From the NCBI GenBank assembly GCA_034770075.1, contig CM068385.1, positions 73,834,272 to 73,898,271 of the forward strand: 64,000 bases of DNA, read 5' to 3'. This document shows positions 11,084 to 22,075 of this stretch, in pieces. Both the position numbers and the translations under genes were made by a program. How positions within the stretch are numbered: the first letter of the stretch is position 1; each line of letters opens with the position of its first letter. Below the pieces are notes generated by a model, which was not told where the DNA came from, ran no database searches, and was given only the letters and a program-made list of their open reading frames with translations. Source of the stretch: Aralia elata. Lineage: Eukaryota > Streptophyta > Magnoliopsida > Apiales > Araliaceae.

Positions 11084-12750
11084 GTTATATACCTGAAATG
11101 AGCTACACTTTTGCAGCTAGATCAATGCTTCATAATACTGACGGTTTCAATAATCCCGCAATCAATTATGCAGGAAAAACTTTAGGGAACAAGGGAGGAT
11201 GCACAAATTGTGGAAAAGAGAATCACACAATTGAAAAATATTTTCAAATTGTGAGTTATCCCCCTAATCACCCAGGTAATCCTGTAAAAAAAGAAAAACA
11301 TAAATTCTTTTTGAAGGAACATACCCTAAGAAATCTACAGATTTTGGTAATAATGCTTACTCAGGGAAGCCTGAGTCGTATCAAAATCAGTACAACAATT
11401 TTACTCCTTATTAGAGGAACAACTATAGAGGAGATCTGTCAGGCTCCTCTTATGGATTATACAGAAAAGACAATCCCAATGCAAACATGAATTTTACTTC
11501 TTTCCTTGATGCTAAAGATGGAATGGATAATCCACAAAAAATTCAACTCAACAGCATATGACACCTACTTATAAGTAGTTTCAGCTTTCAAACTCAAATG
11601 AATCATATGATGCAATTAATGAACAGTGGACATCACATCTCTTCTTTATCTCTAGAGGATGATCTAGCAGGTCTTACTATAACTTCTTTTACCTTTTTCG
11701 CTTACCTTAGTTCACAATCATGGATTATAAACATTGGTGCAAATGACTATATGTGTGCCTATATTACTCTTATGCATTCTGTCGAAACATTACCTCATCC
11801 TGTTTATATTTTCCTGACTACACAAGTTAAAATTCCAGTTCATAAGGTTGGTTCGGTTGTTTTAACTCCAGAACTAACCATTCATAACGTGTTCTTTGTC
11901 CCTTCCTTTCATTATAACCTTCTTTCCATAAGCAAACTGACTAAAGAATCTAATTTTGAGGTACTTTTTCTACCTAACGAATGCCTGTTTTAGGACCTGA
12001 AAAATAATGAAAATCATAGCAATTGGTGAAGAGAAAGAAGGCCTTTATAAATTGCATGCTCCCACTCCAAACAAAGTTGTTGGTTATGATGTTTCATTCC
12101 CTAAATGTTCTTATCATACTGTAGTTAATAAAGGAACTCTCTGGCATAGCAGACTAGGGTATGCTTCTGATAAAATTTTGCAGAAGATAGACTATATTTC
12201 TTCTAGCATTTTTGATAATTGTAATAAGTCATGTGTTATTTTTCCTTTAGCAGAACAACACAAGCTTCCTTTTTCATTGAGTACTCATAAATCCAGTTTC
12301 AATTTTTGAATTAGTTCGTTGTGATTTATGGGGTCCTTATAAACAAGCCACTAACAAGGACTGCAAATACTTCCTTACCATTGTGGATGATTTTAGTAGA
12401 GCTACTTGGACTTACCTAATGCTTACTAAATATCATACTTTCTAGCTTTTCACAAATTTCTTGTCTTATGTTAACAATCATTTTAACACATCAATTAAAT
12501 GAATGTCCTGCTTACATCTTCTGGCATACCTCACAAAAGTTCTTGCACATGTACCCCATAACAAAATGGGAGAGTGGAAAGAAAGCATAAACATCTCTTG
12601 GAAGTATCTACGACCCTTAGATTTCAATTAGGACTCCTTATTACTTTCTGGGGGCAGTGTCTTCTTACTGTCACATACACAATAAATAGATTACCATCTG
12701 TTATTCTGAATTACAAAACACCACATGAGCTTCTTTTTTAAAACACCTCT
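11084..12750 (+). pseudogene. Copia-A Gag-protease-integrase remnant (part 1)
   Basis: Decayed Ty1/copia polyprotein in several frames. About 11098-11490: end of Gag with a zinc knuckle CTNCGKENHTIEKY, whose last Cys is replaced by Tyr. About 11598-11993: protease, where the usual SW-DTGA reads SWIINIGANDYMC, so the catalytic Asp is lost. About 12007-12309: integrase zinc-binding region (LWHSRLGYASDK). Then an integrase core start, CDLWGPY and VDDFSRATW, near 12320-12410. Stops follow. The frame ends at KTP, where CACTA-1 is inserted, and resumes at 19559. The first part of Gag is missing, replaced by Copia-X. Confidence 0.85.
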
Positions 12751-12797
12751 CACTACAAAAACAAGGGTCATAGCTGACGGATATATTATCGACAGGC

Positions 12798-15700
12798 TGT
12801 AACAGCCCCGAATCCGGGTCTACCTTTAAACCCGGGTCCGGTGTGTCACGGTACTACCCATTCAACATAATCTTAATCACATTAATATAATTACAATATT
12901 ATTACATCATATGTCCTTCTACGCCAAGGTTCTAATACCTTTATAACTTCATATCATATAAATAATAAATATTACATCAATTATCTATTACAACAATACA
13001 TTTGTGACTTTTATACGTCACAATAAGTACATATAATTTAATATGAAATCTTCTAATCAAATACTTGATCTCTTCCTTAGTCTTCACCAGATTCCTTGGT
13101 TCGTTCTAGCTTTGCTGAAAATGTTTTATTTAAAGCAAGGGTGAGCATTTAATTGCTCAGCAAGTCATAACAGTTGAATAACAACAAAATCAAGAATCAA
13201 ATATTCGTTTCATGAAAACTTCGATAACTAAACAATAGTTATGAAGCAGCTTGAATAAACAGGAATAAATTAAATTCCTTTTATTTTTAAACATCAACAA
13301 CATTTACTCACATAACACATTATTGCACGGGGTGCAATACATACTAATACTTGTCCAAGTTATTTGATTTGGCACTATCGTCCTATCATAATTCAGGAAT
13401 TATTATAATTCATATCTCAACAATAAATATTTCGACTGGAATAGCTCAACAAATTGAGTTAGGCCGAATCGAATGGTGATAACTCATTTTCATAGTTCAT
13501 ATCACATAATACAATGAATTTCATATAGCAAATGAAATTCCACAGTCTAAACACATACCTTACACAGAATAATAAATGTACAAGGTTATACAATATTTGC
13601 ATTCAATACGAAATCAATGAAAATTGAAAACTTGCTCAATTATAAAATTTGAGTAAGTGTAGGAAACTTGAATTCAATATGAAAATTAAATGAAGTTAGA
13701 AAACTTGCACAGAATAATTATCTGGGTAAGTTTAGGAAACTTGCCTGAAGCTTTCTTTAAATAATACTTTAAAATGTCCTTTAAATGTTCTACACATTTA
13801 ATTTAATAATAATATACCAATTAGTCACAAAAAGACTTTACATATTGGTTTACATTGCATTATTACTCATTTTATGTCGTTCGCGTTTTATAATTTAAGT
13901 AACGCGATAACCTTTCAAAAACATCTCACGGCGTCGTGGCGTTCGGGAACACCACGACCATTATAACGACCTTCTATGGTGATCTATATTAATATTAAAT
14001 ATTAATATTTATTATCATCATTATTATTATTATTATATTAATCTTTTAAAAGTTGGAACATTTTAGAACAATATCAAAAATGTCGCATGTCGGCGCGAAA
14101 TGGCGCGACGACATGCCCGTGACACATGCACGACGCAGCTCGGCGTCGCCCAACATGCCCCGACGTGCACCACGTCGCTCGGCATCCCTTGATATGCATC
14201 GACGTGCAACATGTCACTCGGCGTTACACGGCGTCGCACAACATTTGAAAATAGCCCGACGACACGCCCGCGCACAATAGCACGCTCAGTGGTGCCAAAA
14301 CTGCGCCTAGAGCAGCAGCAGTCGCGGCTAGCGCCCAGCAGCATACGCCCAGCACGCCCACTGTCCGCCCAGCACCCACCGCCCAACAGCGTACGCCAAG
14401 CGCGCCCACGCGCGTTTGCCCACACGCTGCTCAGCCACTGCTCAACAGCCCTGACCCCCCTCCTTCCAAACCTCATATCTTGTTCATTTTAAATCGGAAT
14501 TAGTCCGTTCTTAAACCATTTTTGAGCTTGTAACATGTTCTACAAATCCCCCTGGGTGGAAATTTTTTCCAGGTTCATTTTCAGGCCAAAACAGTGGCGC
14601 GAAACACCCTACCCGAACTAGTTTTCCTGCTTTGGCATATTTGACTACTTTTATTCCGAACACCATAACTTCCTCATCCGAACTCGAAATGAGTTCGTTC
14701 TTACGTCTACAGCTTCGTTATTAAATGAACTATAAGATCCTTAGAAAATATAAAATTTTAAGCAATTCAATCAAAACATATTTTAGTCCAAATGGTCAGT
14801 GCTTAATTAGGGGTTTTCTCCCTTTTTACTAGTTTTATAAAAAAAAATCGCCATGGCTTCTTTTCACGAGCTTTTGCTTCCATTCCAATTAGGTTACGTT
14901 CATTACTCCTAGGAGTATAAAACAACTTCCTACAACATAATTTTTGGATTTGGAACACCATACAAAAAGTGCCCCAAAACAGTCCACTAAATTGATTTTC
15001 ATCTTTTTCGCATAGATTTTGATTTTTAATATTTTTGTTCCATTTTTCATGCATATTAACAAGTAGTTTAAGATATTTAAACCATACATATCCTTATTAC
15101 TCCAAAATCCTCCATGATCTTCCAACAAACAACAACAACTACCAACAAAGCATTTTTATAAAGCTTAAAAAGAAAAAAGAATGGAAAACTAGGGTTTTTA
15201 TGGTTTACCTTCTCTTGATTCTTCTTTGTTATTACTTCTTTACTAAAGTTTGATGATCAAAGCTTAAAACTTGCTAGATCCTTGCTCTTCCTTGTTCCAC
15301 TTCCACCCGTGGACTCTCTCTTTTTCTCTCTTGCTCTCGGATGAAGAAATGAAGAAATGTCTAAGTGTTAGGCTAGATTAGTTGAATCCTCCACCAACTA
15401 ACTCAACCATGCCTAAGGTTAGAGTAACTCATGTGAGGTTAGGGGACCAAATTATGTTTTAAGGCTTTGTTTGGTTGCAACAATCTTGTGGGAGGGAACA
15501 TACATTTAATGCTTGGTTTAATTAGATAGAAACTTACTATATTTGGCAAGTGACTCACCAACTTGTCCCCCCATCTCTCTTGCCTGGTTCCTCTCCTTCT
15601 TCTCTCACTTTTCCAAATTCAATTCACCTCATGTTTAATTGCTAGCTTGTGACACATGGCCTCTTTGCTTACTTGCTAACACTTGCCATAAATAGAAGGT

Positions 15701-16533
15701 TTTCATCCTCATTTGTCCCCCCTTTGTCCCCTTTACTTAATCATTAAGTAAATGAGTCATCACTCTTTCTCCCCACCAAAGTGGGTGGGTACTCCCCCCT
15801 TGCTCATCTTTTTTTTTCCACATGCTAAATTGCCAACATGTGACACATGTTCCTTCTAATTCTTTGGCTCCAAGTTAGCAATAATATAGCTCACCCTAAC
15901 CAAGCCACACAAAACCCTAGCCAAGTTCTTTTTTTTATTCCTAACCAAGCAAATTCTTAAATTCTTAGCCAAGCCTTAAAAGTCTTAGACATAGTTAGTC
16001 CAACTAATTCTAGTTATACATTTTCTTATTTAGTTAGGTTTTCTAAGTTTCTCAGTTACATTTCGTATCTCGCTCGATTAGACGATAAAAGTCGGTTTTA
16101 CCCTTTTATACAATCGATTAGGGTTTACGTTTCCGAACTAGTCGATTACCCGATTTCTTTCTAGTTAGATTTTTCTAACTCGTTCAACATGCGAAAAATG
16201 CGAAATTTATTTCGCTGATTTTATTGGAGATTACGTCTCCATCCTCAAATAAACGTTATCCCGTTATTCGAAAATTCGAAAATTTAAAAATTTGAAAATT
16301 CGAAAAACGAACATGCGTTTTTCGTCATGAATAGTGTTTTTACATCTTTTTCTCGGAAAAATTTATTTTCTTCTAAAAAATTCCAAAACTCATACATAAT
16401 CACATAACACGTAAAATAGGTCATTAATCGACCTTAAATCACATATACAGAATAATATTCATTAAAATTTATTTTATTAAATAATATTGTTAAACCCTAA
16501 TTATAAGGCTACTAGATTTCTCAGGTCATCACA
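12798..16533 (-). mobile_element. Solo LTR (3.7 kb), Ty3/gypsy Tekay-like, inside CACTA-1
   Basis: TG...CA sequence (TGTAACAG at 12798, ...CATCACA at 16533) flanked by near-identical 5-bp repeats, CAGGC (12793-12797) and CGGGC (16534-16538). Neither primer site nor polypurine tract adjoins it, so it is a solo LTR left by recombination. Minus orientation is inferred from similarity to the LARD-1 LTR. Both contain a TTTCCTAAACTTAC..CAGATA block, a GCGAACGACxTAAAATGA block and a comparable end, GGATTCGGGGCTGTTACA here and GATTTGGGGGCGCCACA there. It interrupts CACTA-1 47 bp from its 5' end. Confidence 0.82.
14080..14470. repeat. GC-rich degenerate repeat block in the solo LTR
   Basis: An abrupt GC-rich island in AT-rich surroundings. 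The left half has repeated CGACGTGCA, CACGTCGCTCGGC and CATGCCCCGACG motifs. The right half has repeated GCCCAGCA and CGCCCA motifs. Long open frames cross it on both strands (for example 14063-14476 minus), but they come from base composition and repetition. The block lies where the LARD-1 LTR carries its palindrome cluster, next to the conserved GCGAACGAC segment. Confidence 0.6.
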
Positions 16534-16701
16534 CGGGCCAATCGTCGTCGGTAATGACCTCATTGGTGACGACATTGTCGTCGTGAATGTATGTCGTTGG
16601 CAATGACTTTTCAGCTATTTATGTGTTTTTTTCAGCGATAGTTCGAGAGCCTTACTGAGGCCCAAAGCAGCTAGAGAGCTGATGGCGACGTAGATCCCTC
16701 G

Positions 16702-17100
16702 ATGCACGAGAATGAGATGGAAGAGTGGCTGCAGGCTACAGGGGGACCAAAGAAGGGTAGAGTTGTGGGCATTCCACGGGCCTCAGCTTACACTACAGTG
16801 CCTGCTGCGAGAGCTAGGCATTGCCCACCCACCGGAGCAGGTGGTGCGAGTGGATCGGGTGTCGGCCCTTCATTATTGGATGATTTCTTCCAACGGATCA
16901 TAGAAGGGTGCATGGAGAGTAGTGCTATACAATCAGGCACACCCTCACGGCAGCGGATCTACCAGCTTGCTCAGGAGGTCATCCACGGTTCCATAGATCC
17001 TACATCATCTACCGATGAACTCACGTGTCTGGTCCGGGAGGAGACCGTTCGTATATGCGCGGTAGTCTTAGCCAACCTCTTTCCTCCATATATTCGAGAG
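16702..17100 (+). pseudogene. CACTA-1 gene exon, Ptta/En/Spm-like accessory transposase
   Basis: Open frame of 133 codons up to a good splice donor (GAGAG|GTAAAT, donor at 17101). It starts MHENEMEEWLQATGGPKKGRVVGIP. The WLQATGGPKKGRVxGI stretch resembles, from memory, the C-terminal part of plant Ptta/En/Spm transposase proteins (TnpA-like), which bind subterminal repeats. A serine- and glycine-rich linker and a helix-rich segment, FFQRIIEGCMESS, follow. Upstream exons are not identifiable and the first Met may not be the true start. The exon joins in phase 0 to 18552. It lies in a non-autonomous element, so it is probably a relic. Confidence 0.5.
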
Positions 17101-17195
17101 GTAAATACAAATAGTGATGTATGTATTTATGTATATAATATAATTTGTAATTATATTGCTTATATAAACTGTCAAACATATAGTTATTGCACCTT

Positions 17196-18520
17196 ATAGA
17201 TATTTGAAACACATTACAACTTGCGGGACTCAATTTCGAGATCTAGAGGCCAAGTTATCAACTCGTTTGCCTAAGTTTTATAACTTGAAGAAAACTTAGA
17301 AAAATATACGAAAAAGAGACCAAAACCTGCCCCGGGTGTCAAAATGATACGAAACCATAGACATAGCATCTCATAGATATTTGAAACATGTTACAACTTA
17401 TGGACTCGATTCCGAGATCCGGAGGCCGAGTTATCAGCTCGTTTACCGAACTTGCATATATTAACAAAAAATTAGCAAACTATAGACCAAAACCCGTCCT
17501 GGGCGTCGAAACGACATGAAACCATAGACATAGGACCTCATAGATATTTGAAATATGTTACAACTTGTGGGACTCAATTCCGAGATCCGGAAGCCTAGTT
17601 ATTAGCTCGTTTGCCTAACTTTTATAACTTAAAGAAAACTTAAAAATATATAAGAAAAAGAGACCAAAACCCACCCCGGGCGTCGAAACGAGATGAAACT
17701 ATAGACATACTATCTCATAGATATTTGAAACATGTTACAACTTATGGGACTCGATTCCGATATTCGGAAGCTGAGTTATTAGCTCGTTTGCCGAACTTGC
17801 ATATATTAACAAACATTTAGCAAACTATATAGACCAAAACCCGCCCCGGGCGTTGAAACGACATGAAACCATAGACATAGGACCTCATAAATATTTGAAA
17901 CACGTTACAACTTACGGGACTCGATTCCGAGCTCCAGAGGCCTAGATATCAACTCGTTTGCCGAACTTGCATATATTAACGAACACTTAACAAACTATAA
18001 ACCAAAATCCACCCCGGACGTCAAAACGACACGAAACCATAGACATAGGACCTCATATATATATTTGGAACATGTTACAACTTGCGGGACTCGATTCCGA
18101 GATCCGAAGGCCGAGTTATTAGCTCGTTTACCTAACTTTTATAACTTAAAGAAAATTAGAAATATATACGAAAAAGAGACCAAAACCCGTCCCAGGAGTC
18201 GAAACAACATGAAACCATAGACATAGCACCTCATAGATATTTGAAACATGTTACAACTTACGGGACTCGATTCCGAGGTCCGGAGGCCGAGTTAATAGCT
18301 CGTTTGCTGAACTTGCATATATTAACGAAGACTTAGCAAACTATAGACCAAAATCTGCCACAGGCGTCAAAACAACATAATACCATAGACATAGGATCTC
18401 ATAGATATTTGGAACACATTACAACTTACGGGACTCGATTCCGAGATCCAGAGGTCGAGATATCTGCTTGTTTGTCGAACTTACATATATTAAAGAACAC
18501 TTAGAAGAATTATTTAAATA
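17196..18520. repeat. Eight-unit tandem array inside the CACTA-1 intron
   Basis: Units start at about 17196, 17374, 17541, 17718, 17888, 18056, 18234 and 18402, each opening with TAGATATTTGAAAC-like sequence and containing GGGACTCGATTCCGAGATCC. There are two unit types. Type A is about 178 bp with CTTTTATAACTTAAAGAAAA. Type B is about 168 bp with CTTGCATATATTAACGAAC. The order is A B A B B A B B. The whole array lies between the donor at 17101 and the acceptor at 18550-18551. Confidence 0.9.
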
Positions 18521-18551
18521 TGCTCTCCTAATTAATATTTTAATTTTGTAG

Positions 18552-18740
18552 GGTCTTGTTGATGAGCCTCGAAGGGGTGGAGGCAGCGGTGAAGGCGATG
18601 ACCGTGGAGGAGCTAGCGAGGGCCCTAGAGGAGATGGTGAGGACCGCTAAGCTGATGCTGATGATGCTACAGAAAGTGGGACTGGCAGTGGCACGATAGA
18701 TGGTGATGATGATGATGGTACTACTGATCTGGGGATATAG
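18552..18740 (+). pseudogene. CACTA-1 gene last exon, Gly/Asp-rich tail with internal stop
   Basis: Follows an acceptor, TTTTGTAG (ending 18551), and joins the upstream exon in phase 0. It reads GLVDEPRRGGGSGEGDDRGG, then glycine and acidic residues, to TAA at 18648-18650. The same frame stays open past that stop (ADADDATESGTGSG, DGDDDDG) to TAG at 18738-18740, keeping the same composition. The first stop is therefore probably a later mutation (CGC TAA GCT context). Function of the tail unknown. Confidence 0.5.
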
Positions 18741-19074
18741 TTAGTTTATGTTTATATTTTTACTTTCATGTATGTACTTATACAGTTTTCTGGTTGTACA
18801 GACTAGGGGGTTTTGTATCTAGTTAGGTTGATGGTTTATGTATCTAACTAAATTGATAAAAGTTTTCTGATGATTACATTTTGTATCTGGACTCATTTTT
18901 TACTTTATATATGTCATTACATTGTCTACGTATTTGATGGTTGATAGCAACAGATTTGATGGTTATTGATATACGTTCGTGAAGAATTATTTGTTTTTTT
19001 TAGTTTATAACAAGTACAATTATGTATATATAAATGAACAGGGGGTTTTGCAATTTTTTATTTATTTTTGAAAA
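18741..19074. other. CACTA-1 3' untranslated region, no gene seen
   Basis: AT-rich, T-rich sequence between the last exon and the subterminal repeats. No ORF or repeat recognised. It probably contains the transcript 3' end. Confidence 0.5.
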
Positions 19075-19500
19075 TATATCATTAGCGACGGGGTCATTGG
19101 CGACGACATGTCCGTCGCTAATGACCTATAGTGACGGTCTTAGCTACGGATCTTTAATCCTTTTAATAATGAAATTAAATACCCATTACCGACGGACCAT
19201 TAGTCATTGGCGACGGACAGCCCGTCGCTAATGACCATTTTTATAAATAATTTTAAATACTCATTGGCGACGGACTGTCCGTCACCTCTACCGTCGCCAA
19301 TGACGCATTGGCGACGGACTGCCTTCGCCAATGACCCCCGTTGCCAATGACCCCAATACCAACGACGGTCGACGGGAACCGGAGGTGACGACCCCTAGGG
19401 TGACGGGAGTGACGACAGGATATGCCGTCGCCAATGACCTCATTGCTGACGACAGAGAGTCATTGGCGACGGCAATGCCTGTCGGCAATGACCTTTTTTT
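19075..19500. repeat. CACTA-1 3' subterminal repeat cluster
   Basis: Many direct and inverted copies of CATTGGCGACGG, GTCGCCAATGAC and variants. The same words occur in the 5' subterminal part (12770-12797, continued at 16539-16620: AATCGTCGTCGGTAATGACC, GTCGTTGGCAATGAC). Subterminal repeats of this type are the transposase-binding region of CACTA elements. ORFs on either strand here are repeat artefacts. Confidence 0.85.
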
Positions 19501-19507
19501 TGTAGTG

Positions 19508-19558
19508 TCCTTTGTATGATCATGTATTGCCGTCGCCAATGACCTTTTTTTTGTAGTG
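19508..19558. repeat. 51-bp extra CACTA end: 18 bp of host plus a second 3' terminus
   Basis: After the first GTAGTG (19507) come 18 bp of Copia-A (TCCTTTGTATGATCATGT), a second CACTA-type end (CCAATGACC, T-run, GTAGTG to 19558), then the same 18 host bases again. The second end differs from the first in its inner bases (GCCGTCGCC against CCTGTCGGC). It may be a copy from another CACTA element or of another subterminal unit, rather than a simple slippage product. Confidence 0.85.
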
Positions 19559-21720
19559 TCCTTTGTATGATCATGTGAAAATATTTGGTTGTCTATGTTA
19601 TGTTTCTCAACATGATTTTGATAAATTTTCTGCTCGACCTTTACCATGTATTTTTTTAGGCTATCCTTTTGGACAAAAAGGCTATAAAGTTTATAATATC
19701 TCAAATTACTCTTGTAAGCAGGCATGTCATTTTTCAGGAAATAATTTTTCCTTATCTCCAACAACCTAATCATTCTAGTACTTGTACATTACCTTCATTT
19801 TGTGAAGATGATTCTTTTCTTACTAATTTCACTCTTGATCTACATAAATCTGACACAACCTCATCTACTCATGATCCTATTTCTAATGACTCAGTTCATC
19901 CTTTTTCTGTTCATTACTACAGTCCATATGTTTCAGACACACTTAATCAATCTATTTCTAAGCCTAAATCAGATTCCTCTCATATTCAACCTATTCTTAG
20001 ATATACAACATGATCAAAACAGCCACCAGCTGGTGGAATGATTATGTAATTAAACCAAAGCCTACTTCTCTCTTGACCAGTGATGATCTCTCTTTATCTT
20101 AGGTATCCAAATATCCCATTTCCAATTACATTTCCTATCATAATTTTTTTGATTCTCATAAGGCTTTTGTTACTAATCTTGATTCTACTTCTGAGCCTAA
20201 ATATTATTCCCAAGCTGCTAGTGATCCTAACTGGGTAGAAGCTACGAAGAAAGAAATTTTAGCATTGAAATCGAATAAAACATGGACCTTGATGCCTTTA
20301 CCTTCAAGCAAGCAAGCTATTGGTTGCAAGTGGGTTCATAAAATTAAGTATAATTCTGATTGTTCCATTGAAAGATACAAAGCAAGGCTAGTTGCTAAGG
20401 GTTTTACACGGGCTGAGGGTGTAGATTATTATGATGCCTTTACGCCTGTTGCAAAAATGATATATGTTAGAACTTTGTTAGCATTAGCCTCTTTTAATCA
20501 TTGGCATATTTATTAGCTTGATGTTAACAATACTTTTCTACATGGAGATCTTGATGAAAAAGTGTACACGGTTTTACCTCAAGGTTATTCTTGTTCTCAG
20601 CCAAATCTTGTTTGCAAACTCAAAAATCTCTCTATAGTTTGAAATAAGCTAGTAGATAATGGTTTGCTAAATTCACATCTTCTCTCAAGTAATCAGGATA
20701 TATACAATCTATGTTGATTACTCTCTATTTACCAAGTCCACAGGGTCTATTTTCACTGCAGTTCTCACTTATGTGGATGATATTGGTAGTAGGCAATCAT
20801 GAGTCCACTATTAAAACTCTTAAAAGGTTTCTTGATGATTCTTTCAGCATTAAAAATTTGGGGCACATTAAATATAACCTTGGGCTTGAAGTTTGCAGAT
20901 CATCAGCTAGTATTTCTCTTAACTAGAGAAAATAAATTTTGGATCTCTTAACTAAAAACAAACTGTTGGACTCTAAACCTCTATCTATCCCTCTTGATCA
21001 GCACAATAAATTGAATGATAAAAATGGCAACTTATTGCCTGATCGTTCCCAATATATAATTAGAAGCATTATTGGTAAACTGCTTTACCTAACCATCTCT
21101 AGGCTTGACATCAGCTATGCAATTTAGTTATTAAGTTAATTCATGCAGCAACCCGAAGAATCACACCTTAAAGTAGCCACAAGAGTTCTCATATATCTTA
21201 AAGGCACATCTGGCCAAGGTCTCTTCTTTCCCAACAATAATCCTATATTTCTACAGGCATACTGTGATAGTGATTGAGGCTCATGTCCAATCACTAAAAG
21301 ATCAATTACTGGGTTCTCTATATTTCTTGGTTCCTCCTTGTTGGCCTAACATTCTAAGAAACAATTTGTTGTTTCTAGAAGCAGCTGAAGTTGAATACAA
21401 AGCTTTAGCTACTGTGACTTGTAAACTTTTATGGCTGGTTACTCTCTTAAAGGATTTACAATTCTCAACTCCTTTACGTACTACAGTTTTTGTGACAATG
21501 GAGTTACAATTGACATTGCCTTTAATCCTGAACATCATTCCAAAACCAAGCACATTGAGCTTGATTATCACTTTATAAGGGAAAAGGTTCAAGCTCACTG
21601 TATCACACCTACTCGTATTTATACCAAATTGCAGTTGGCTGACATTTTTACTAAACCTCTAGGAAAAGTGCCACATTAGTTCTTGTTGGCCAAGTTGGGT
21701 GTGCACAACATTTGGCATCT
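19559..21720 (+). pseudogene. Copia-A integrase C-terminus, RT and RNase H remnant (part 2)
   Basis: Continues the frame broken at 12750. Integrase end: YDHVKIFGCLCYVSQHDFDK at about 19563-19769. RT start at 20265-20516: GCKWVHKIKYNSDCSIERYK, ARLVAKGFTRAEGVDYYDAF. The active site TAT GTG GAT GAT (YVDD) is kept at 20770-20781, but the frame shifts immediately after. RNase H pieces follow to about 21679 (TKHIELDYHFIREKV, ADIFTKPLG). Many stops and shifts. Domain order is Ty1/copia; non-functional. Confidence 0.87.
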
Positions 21721-21723
21721 CCA

Positions 21724-22027
21724 AATTGTGGGGGGGAGTATTCAGGGAATAAGTCCTATTATAGCTGTTAACATTGTTCAACAACAAGGCCTAGCTCACA
21801 TACAAAAGGATCAAGCTCAACAGCAATATACTAAACCACATCACATTCAAATACAAAACAAGTTGGCACATGGACATCAGGTTACTAGTTCAGAATCTAT
21901 ATAATGGCAATAACAAGTCCCACTATTGTAAGGACACATGTTGGATAGCTATAAAAGGAGCTGATACATGATAGTTGTAATCAGTTAGAACCATGGTTAA
22001 TACAATTAACCATGGTATGGTGTAATG

Positions 22028-22031
<4 letters not shown>
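21724..22031 (+). mobile_element. Polypurine tract and partial 3' LTR of Copia-A
   Basis: AATTGTGGGGGGGAG (21724-21738) is the polypurine tract after RNase H. The LTR should start at about 21739 with TG; here it reads TATTCAGGG, apparently a G-to-A change. A TATA box (TATAAAAGG) is near 21952. The LTR runs into a (TA)n tract and is not seen further, so its end is lost or displaced by the inverted-repeat element at 22076. Confidence 0.65.

Positions 22032-22065
<34 letters not shown>
22032..22065. repeat. (TA)n microsatellite
   Basis: Uninterrupted TA dinucleotide run. A second run at 25217-25246 lies at the other end of the inverted-repeat element, consistent with insertion into a single (TA)n tract. 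Confidence 0.95.
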
Positions 22066-22072
<7 letters not shown>

Positions 22073-22075
22073 CAA

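Larger units (their letters stand above)
12751..19507 (+). mobile_element. CACTA-1, En/Spm-type DNA transposon
   Basis: Begins CACTACAAAAACAAGG (12751) and ends ...CCTTTTTTTTGTAGTG (19507), the terminal inverted repeats of plant CACTA elements. The 3-bp TSD is TCT on the left (12748-12750) and TCC on the right (19508-19510). TCC was probably original, since removing the element restores an open Copia-A frame (K-T-P-P-L-Y). Subterminal GTCGCCAATGAC-like motifs crowd both ends. Inside are a two-exon transposon gene remnant, a tandem array in its intron and a solo LTR (12798-16533). No catalytic TnpD-like transposase is present, so it is non-autonomous. Confidence 0.9.

Noticed and set aside
14063..14476. 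137-codon minus ORF and overlapping plus ORFs in the GC-rich block
   Set aside because: Open frames on both strands arise from GC-rich degenerate repeats inside a solo LTR. There is no domain and no relatives in the LARD-1 LTR.
17196..18520. Possible CRISPR-like array
   Set aside because: Units are long, contiguous tandem repeats without unique spacers, in a eukaryotic transposon intron.
19288..19773. 161-codon minus ORF over the CACTA 3' end
   Set aside because: It crosses the transposon end into Copia-A and reads subterminal repeats (DHTKDTTKKRS repeated). It is not a gene.
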